Shown here in pieces: positions 5,714 to 9,449 of a stretch of 9,449 bases of DNA. The stretch's first letter is position 1. Each line of letters starts with the position of its first letter. A program made the translations under genes and the position numbers. The DNA is from Oscillospiraceae bacterium (GTDB lineage: Bacteria; Bacillota; Clostridia; UMGS1883), in NCBI GenBank assembly GCA_022508735.1, contig JAFLUQ010000088.1, positions 1 to 9,449 on the forward strand, written 5' to 3'. Under the pieces are notes generated by a model. The model worked only from the letters and a program-made list of their open reading frames with translations, was not told where the DNA came from and did not search any database.

Positions 5714-7441
5714 TCATATAGTCACCTGCTGTTCCAGCATTTGACCGAGCTTACGATTCATGATATTCATCTGCCCCAGAAGTCTGATACGGCATTTGTT
5801 CAAGGCGGTATTATAAGGCTTTATCAAAACGTCAGCCACGCCAAGCATAAACGCCTCTGCTATAACATCGGCATCCTCCTGCTCAAGCAGCAGGATCATT
5901 ATAGCGTTACGCTTTTGCTCCTCCGGCAGATCCCGCAAAAACTGAATGCCGGACCGGTCCTTAAGCCGGTCGTCCACAATGAGCATAACAGGCTCGCTAT
6001 AGGCTCCCAGCTGCATCACCGCATCTTCTGTGGTCTTTAAAGAGGTGAGCAGGTAGCCCGCATCAAACAGCGCCCTTATATTCTCCTCTGTCGCACTGTC
6101 TGCACTCAGAAGAAAAACGCGCTGCTTGGCACTGCCTAACCGCCTGCTGATCTCCTCCCCTACTTTGTCGGAAAAACGGCTTGACATTTTTCTTCTGGAT
6201 TTCATGTCATACATCTTATTGTCGGCCCGATTCATACAATCGTCCAAATTGATCAGCTCAGATGCCGGGCGGAAATCCCACCCGAAGCTCACTTCCACCA
6301 TATAGGGCAGGCCGCTGTTTTCGTTGAAATCCTTCATACTTTTCAGCAGCTTCTTTTCTATTTCCATTGGAAGCAGAGAATCCTTCTCAAGCATGGCCAT
6401 GATAGTGAACTCGTCGCCGCCTGTACGAGTCACGATCGCGGACGCCGGCACGGCCTTCTGCAGTATTTCCGCAATGGTTCTTATGGCCTTGTCCCCTTCC
6501 TCATGCCCGAATTTATCATTGATATACTTCAGTCCATTCAGATCAGCTGCCATTGTATAAATATATTGATCGCTCTTTTTTGCCTCTTTCAGCAGATCCT
6601 CTCCGAACCATGCCAGACCCTTGCGGTTATAAACATTTGTCAGCTCGTCAGTCATTCCCTGCTTAAAGAGCAGCTGATTATTCTTTTCAAGCTTGGCCAG
6701 AATATCAAGCTCCTTGGATTTGCGCTCATGAATATCACGCACCATATAGACGGCGGTATTATACACATCTGAGGCCTCATACTCGTCGCCCCTTGTAAGG
6801 ATCAGCTCAGTCCAGCGATATTCTCCGGAAACACTCAGCAGTCTGCACTCCATCATCAGCGTCTTCTCGCTCTGAAGCCGCTCGTGCACTTTAGAAACCT
6901 CTGTAAAGTCCAGAAACTCTGTCACATCATCCGGATGAATGTAAGAAACCGATTTTTCACAAAAATCATCAAAATGCTGAGCATCTGTGGGAAATTGCTG
7001 TTTCTCATAATCAAAATACAGTCGGGTACAGTGGTTATTGTTCTTCATATCCACCGACATGATCAGATAATAGATCGACTGTACCGCAAGCTCCCTGGCC
7101 GCATACTGCTGCTGATTTGCCGGCACATAGGCCGTGGAGATCGCACCGCAGAGCTCACCGTTTTCATACACCGGGATCAGATTTCCCTCCATAATGAAGC
7201 CGAATCTGTCCATAGGTATGTAGTTATGGATACATTTTTCGGTCTCAAGAACCTCTTCCAGCTTTCCGGTGGGATCGATAAATTTACTGCCTATATGGAT
7301 ACCGTCCTTATCACCGTCCTCCGGATAGATATACTGCACGATACAGTTCGTGTCATAGATGCAGTAGTATATGTCAATGCTGATCAGCTTGCGGGTAATT
7401 TCAAGCAATTCCTTAAGCTGCTCCAATCTTTCTTGTGTCAT
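5714..7441 (-). CDS. PAS-GGDEF diguanylate cyclase with C-terminal degenerate receiver domain
   Basis: This 575-residue protein has no membrane segment. Residues 1-125 form a PAS-like sensory region (GSKFIDPTGKLEEVLET, then EGNLIPVYENGELCGAISTAY) that I cannot assign to a named ligand family. Residues about 135-240 are a PAS_3-type domain (YIHPDD, ECRLLSVSGEYRWTE, VRDIHERK). A linker helix leads to the GGDEF domain (about 262-415), with D300 in the DLNGLK motif, N308/D309, and an intact TGGDEF (GGDEF 341-345). Cyclase activity (2 GTP to c-di-GMP) is therefore expected. The inhibitory RxxD site is absent: the four residues at the expected place are PASA. Residues about 440-555 fold like a response-regulator receiver. 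D490 and the K541-Pro motif are kept, but the acidic pair is Ser-Ala (446-447) and the conserved Thr/Ser is Leu. Its ATG has GGAGG at 6-7 bases, and it starts 17 bp after the sugar-receptor stop. Confidence 0.93.
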   Translation of the reverse strand: MTQERLEQLKELLEITRKLISIDIYYCIYDTNCIVQYIYPEDGDKDGIHIGSKFIDPTGKLEEVLETEKCIHNYIPMDRFGFIMEGNLIPVYENGELCGAISTAYVPANQQQYAARELAVQSIYYLIMSVDMKNNNHCTRLYFDYEKQQFPTDAQHFDDFCEKSVSYIHPDDVTEFLDFTEVSKVHERLQSEKTLMMECRLLSVSGEYRWTELILTRGDEYEASDVYNTAVYMVRDIHERKSKELDILAKLEKNNQLLFKQGMTDELTNVYNRKGLAWFGEDLLKEAKKSDQYIYTMAADLNGLKYINDKFGHEEGDKAIRTIAEILQKAVPASAIVTRTGGDEFTIMAMLEKDSLLPMEIEKKLLKSMKDFNENSGLPYMVEVSFGWDFRPASELINLDDCMNRADNKMYDMKSRRKMSSRFSDKVGEEISRRLGSAKQRVFLLSADSATEENIRALFDAGYLLTSLKTTEDAVMQLGAYSEPVMLIVDDRLKDRSGIQFLRDLPEEQKRNAIMILLLEQEDADVIAEAFMLGVADVLIKPYNTALNKCRIRLLGQMNIMNRKLGQMLEQQVTI

Positions 7442-7458
7442 AGAGACCTCCAGTTGTT

Positions 7459-8436
7459 TTAATACGTGCGTGCGTCAATGATCTCCTGAGTGACCTTATC
7501 GGCGGTGTATATGTCGTCTTCAGACACTATCCACTTATCGACGGTCTGCCCGGCTTTAAGCAGCACGGCCGTGTCGAATATCTGCTTAGCCAAGAGGGGT
7601 GTGCACTCAACAGTGCAGTTCAGCTCACCGGCAAGCACAGCCTCAAAGGCACCTTTTACGCCATCAACACTGACGATCTTTATATCCTCACCGGGTTTCA
7701 GCCCGGCCTCCTTGATGGCCTCAATAGCACCCAGAGCCATATCATCATTGTGGGCGAAAACGCCGTCGATGTGGTCGTAGGTCTCAAGCATGGCCGCCAT
7801 TATAGCTCTGCCCTGATCACGGGTAAAGTCACCGGACTGATGGTCGATGATCTCAATATCCGGGCAGTTTGCTGCCATATAGTCGTCAAAGCCCTGCTCG
7901 CGTTGGATGGTAGCCGAGGCGCCTATAGTGCCCTGCAGTTCCACCACCGTGCCGCTGCCGCCCAAGAGCTCTTCCATAACGATAGCTGCCTGTTCACCGG
8001 CCCAAACGTGGTCTGAGGCGATCATGGTTGTGTACAGACTGCTATCGATGCCGGCATCAATGCCGCGGTCTACCAGTATGACGGGTATGCCGGCCTTTTT
8101 GCACTCGCCCAGGATCTCTTCCCAGCCGGTCTCGATAACCGGGGCGAAGGCAATAACGTCAACGCCCATGTCTATAAAGCCGCGGATGGCCCTGATCTGA
8201 TTCTCGGGATTCTGCTCCGCATCAGCGAAATGCAGCTCAATTGTATCGGTATTACGAGCGGCGTACCACTGAATATCATTGGTCTCCGCATCACGCCAGC
8301 CGGATTCCTGGCCGATCTGAGCAAAGCCTACGACCAACTTATCATTATTGGTCTTAACGGTGCTGTTAGTGTCATTGCAGGCCGCAAGAGACAGGCACAA
8401 AACTGCCGCAAGCAGCAGGGATACAACTTTTTTCAT
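7459..8436 (-). CDS. YtfQ-like sugar ABC transporter substrate-binding lipoprotein
   Basis: This 325-residue extracellular sugar receptor has a lipoprotein signal peptide ending in the lipobox LAAC, with C20 as the lipidated cysteine. It is then held on the outer face of the membrane. The mature part is a two-lobed periplasmic binding protein of the ribose/galactose type. It carries strong YtfQ (galactofuranose receptor) signatures: VVGFAQIGQESGWRDAET (35-52), the ENQIRAIRGF helix (78-87), APVIETGWE (98-106), VDRGID, VELQGTIGAS (165-174), QSGDFTRDQG (200-209) and FAHNDDMALGAI (227-238). A five-membered-ring sugar ligand (galactofuranose or arabinofuranose) is therefore likely by family, not proven. 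No permease or ATPase gene is in the window; they may lie upstream or elsewhere. It sits 38 bp after the GGDEF-EAL gene and 17 bp before the GGDEF gene, inside one operon. The ATG has AAGGA 6 bases upstream. Confidence 0.94.
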   Translation of the reverse strand: MKKVVSLLLAAVLCLSLAACNDTNSTVKTNNDKLVVGFAQIGQESGWRDAETNDIQWYAARNTDTIELHFADAEQNPENQIRAIRGFIDMGVDVIAFAPVIETGWEEILGECKKAGIPVILVDRGIDAGIDSSLYTTMIASDHVWAGEQAAIVMEELLGGSGTVVELQGTIGASATIQREQGFDDYMAANCPDIEIIDHQSGDFTRDQGRAIMAAMLETYDHIDGVFAHNDDMALGAIEAIKEAGLKPGEDIKIVSVDGVKGAFEAVLAGELNCTVECTPLLAKQIFDTAVLLKAGQTVDKWIVSEDDIYTADKVTQEIIDARTY

Positions 8437-8474
8437 TTTACATCCTTCTTTCTTTATGTATTGCGTAAAAGTAA

Positions 8475-9449
8475 TTACTCATTGTCCTGATTTTCGCTGC
8501 GTCGCTTCGCCGATTGCCGTATCTTCTCGGAAATCTTGGAAGAAATGGGCTGTGGATCAAACAGGGGATGGTCAAAATAATATCCCTGCATGAGATCGAC
8601 GCCACAGGCAATGACGGTTTTCATCTCCTCTTCTGTCTCAACACCCTCTGCCAGCACAAGGATCTGCTTTGTCCGCGCAAGCCTTACCAGATTGTGGATG
8701 ATCACCCGTCGGCTGACATCATTGTCGCAGCCGCTGATAATAGAGCGATCGATCTTAATGATATTGGGCTGGATGGTGAGCAAAGCATATTCACTGTTAT
8801 AACCTGTGCCGAAATCGTCAAGTGCCATTCTGCCGCCCCATCTCTTGATGAGCTGCATTTTGTGGGCGGCGCATTTGTCATCAGAGCTTTCGCTTTCAAG
8901 TATTTCCATGACGATATGCTTCAAAAGGTGTGGATGCTGTTTCTCCAGCGCAATCTCATCATCAGGCTCGAGCTTGCTGTTGGCAATGGAATTGATGAAC
9001 ACATTGGCGTTTTTCCCGATCCTTCCCTTGTCTACCAAAGCCTGGAAATCGGCCAGAGCCTTCGTCCAGGTCAGGCGCTCGATCTCATAGAGCTTGGCGC
9101 CGGTCTTGGCGGTTCTTAAAAGCTCAAGCGGGGACTGGAATATCTTGGATTGCACCCTCATGAGCGCCTCATACCCATATACCTCACCTGTTTTGGCTGA
9201 GATAATGCTCTGGAATGCGTATTTAACGCTGCCCTCGTCGATGATGCGGTTCATCTCCTCCACACCGGTTAACAGAACGGAATCGGCCGCATAGGTTTTC
9301 GTGTCGAATTCCGCGATCTCTCCTTTAGTGGAGTGTTTGATGGTATACATGGCAAAATCAGCATATTTCATTAATACCTCATAGGCCTGTGCATCGTCCG
9401 GATACCAGGCTACGCCGATGCTGGCGCGTATTCTGAAATGGGTGCCGTC
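8475..9449 (-). CDS. GGDEF-EAL protein, 3' part (probable c-di-GMP phosphodiesterase), truncated by window end
   Basis: The open frame runs off the right edge; 324 residues are visible. The first Met in the frame (at 9371) is not the start, because the 26 codons before it continue a GGDEF domain. Visible residues 1-50 are the end of that domain (RASIGVAWYPDD, LMKYADFAMYTIKHSTKG). The EAL domain follows, with every main motif intact: EALMR (94-98), FINSIANS, MEILESE, DDFGTG (211-216), KIDRS (232-236), AEGVETEE (267-274) and QGYYFDHP. An active c-di-GMP phosphodiesterase producing pGpG is therefore expected. Whether the upstream GGDEF half has a working active site, and what sensor lies in front, cannot be seen. 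It is the first visible gene of the operon with the sugar receptor and the diguanylate cyclase. Confidence 0.95.
   Translation of the reverse strand, partial: DGTHFRIRASIGVAWYPDDAQAYEVLMKYADFAMYTIKHSTKGEIAEFDTKTYAADSVLLTGVEEMNRIIDEGSVKYAFQSIISAKTGEVYGYEALMRVQSKIFQSPLELLRTAKTGAKLYEIERLTWTKALADFQALVDKGRIGKNANVFINSIANSKLEPDDEIALEKQHPHLLKHIVMEILESESSDDKCAAHKMQLIKRWGGRMALDDFGTGYNSEYALLTIQPNIIKIDRSIISGCDNDVSRRVIIHNLVRLARTKQILVLAEGVETEEEMKTVIACGVDLMQGYYFDHPLFDPQPISSKISEKIRQSAKRRSENQDNE

Noticed and set aside
6884..7462. A 192-codon plus-strand open frame opposite the PAS-GGDEF gene
   Set aside because: It is antisense to clear PAS coding sequence, has a low-complexity Ile/His/Leu-rich composition and matches no known family.
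8475..9371. ATG at 9371 as the true start of the EAL protein
   Set aside because: The frame stays open to the window edge, and the 26 upstream codons encode a typical GGDEF-domain segment (RASIGVAWYPDD), so the Met is internal.
1..9449. CRISPR arrays, tRNA or rRNA genes, transposases, phage genes
   Set aside because: No spaced direct repeats, cloverleaf with CCA/T-arm signatures, rRNA-like sequence or mobile-element protein was found on either strand.

Overview
The window most likely comes from a strictly or mainly anaerobic, gut-type Clostridia (Bacillota; Oscillospiraceae/Ruminococcaceae-like). The reasons are strong AGGAGG-type ribosome binding sites, GC content near 50% with AT-rich promoters, a Gram-positive lipoprotein signal, an S-layer-homology (SLH) surface protein and a GH51 arabinofuranosidase. 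This assignment is inferred from protein style, not from a marker gene. All six genes lie on the minus strand, so transcription runs from high to low coordinates.

In transcription order, the right part (9449 to 5714) is a tight three-gene cluster. It contains the 3' part of a GGDEF-EAL protein (a probable cyclic-di-GMP phosphodiesterase, cut by the window end), a YtfQ-like sugar-binding lipoprotein, and a PAS-GGDEF protein with a degenerate receiver-like domain at its C terminus. The cluster ends at a clear hairpin terminator (5672-5704). A c-di-GMP-degrading protein, an extracellular furanose-type sugar receptor and a c-di-GMP-making protein therefore seem to be co-transcribed.

The middle part holds a single-gene GH51 alpha-L-arabinofuranosidase unit (5573-4083) with its own sigma-A-type promoter and a 17-bp terminator hairpin. 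Next comes a 677-residue secreted protein (3961-1928) with SLH repeats, a glycine linker and a YfbK-type von Willebrand factor A (VWA) region. It starts at TTG and is preceded by a near-perfect ECF-sigma-type promoter, GGAACTT-N16-GTCTAA.

The left part holds a cytosolic Cu/Zn superoxide dismutase-like protein (1856-1395) and an XRE-family regulator with a helical repeat region (1304-213). The XRE gene has a textbook promoter that carries a possible autoregulatory inverted repeat. Bases 1-212 contain no gene. They hold a strongly structured element: a 10-bp outer stem enclosing two perfect hairpins, which looks like a dispersed repeat or a structured RNA.

As a working picture, sugar released from arabinan-type or furanose-containing polymers is handled by the GH51 enzyme and sensed or bound by the lipoprotein, and this may feed into c-di-GMP control. 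The VWA/SLH protein, SOD and XRE genes look like separate surface-stress and housekeeping units. Links between the units are inference from position only.
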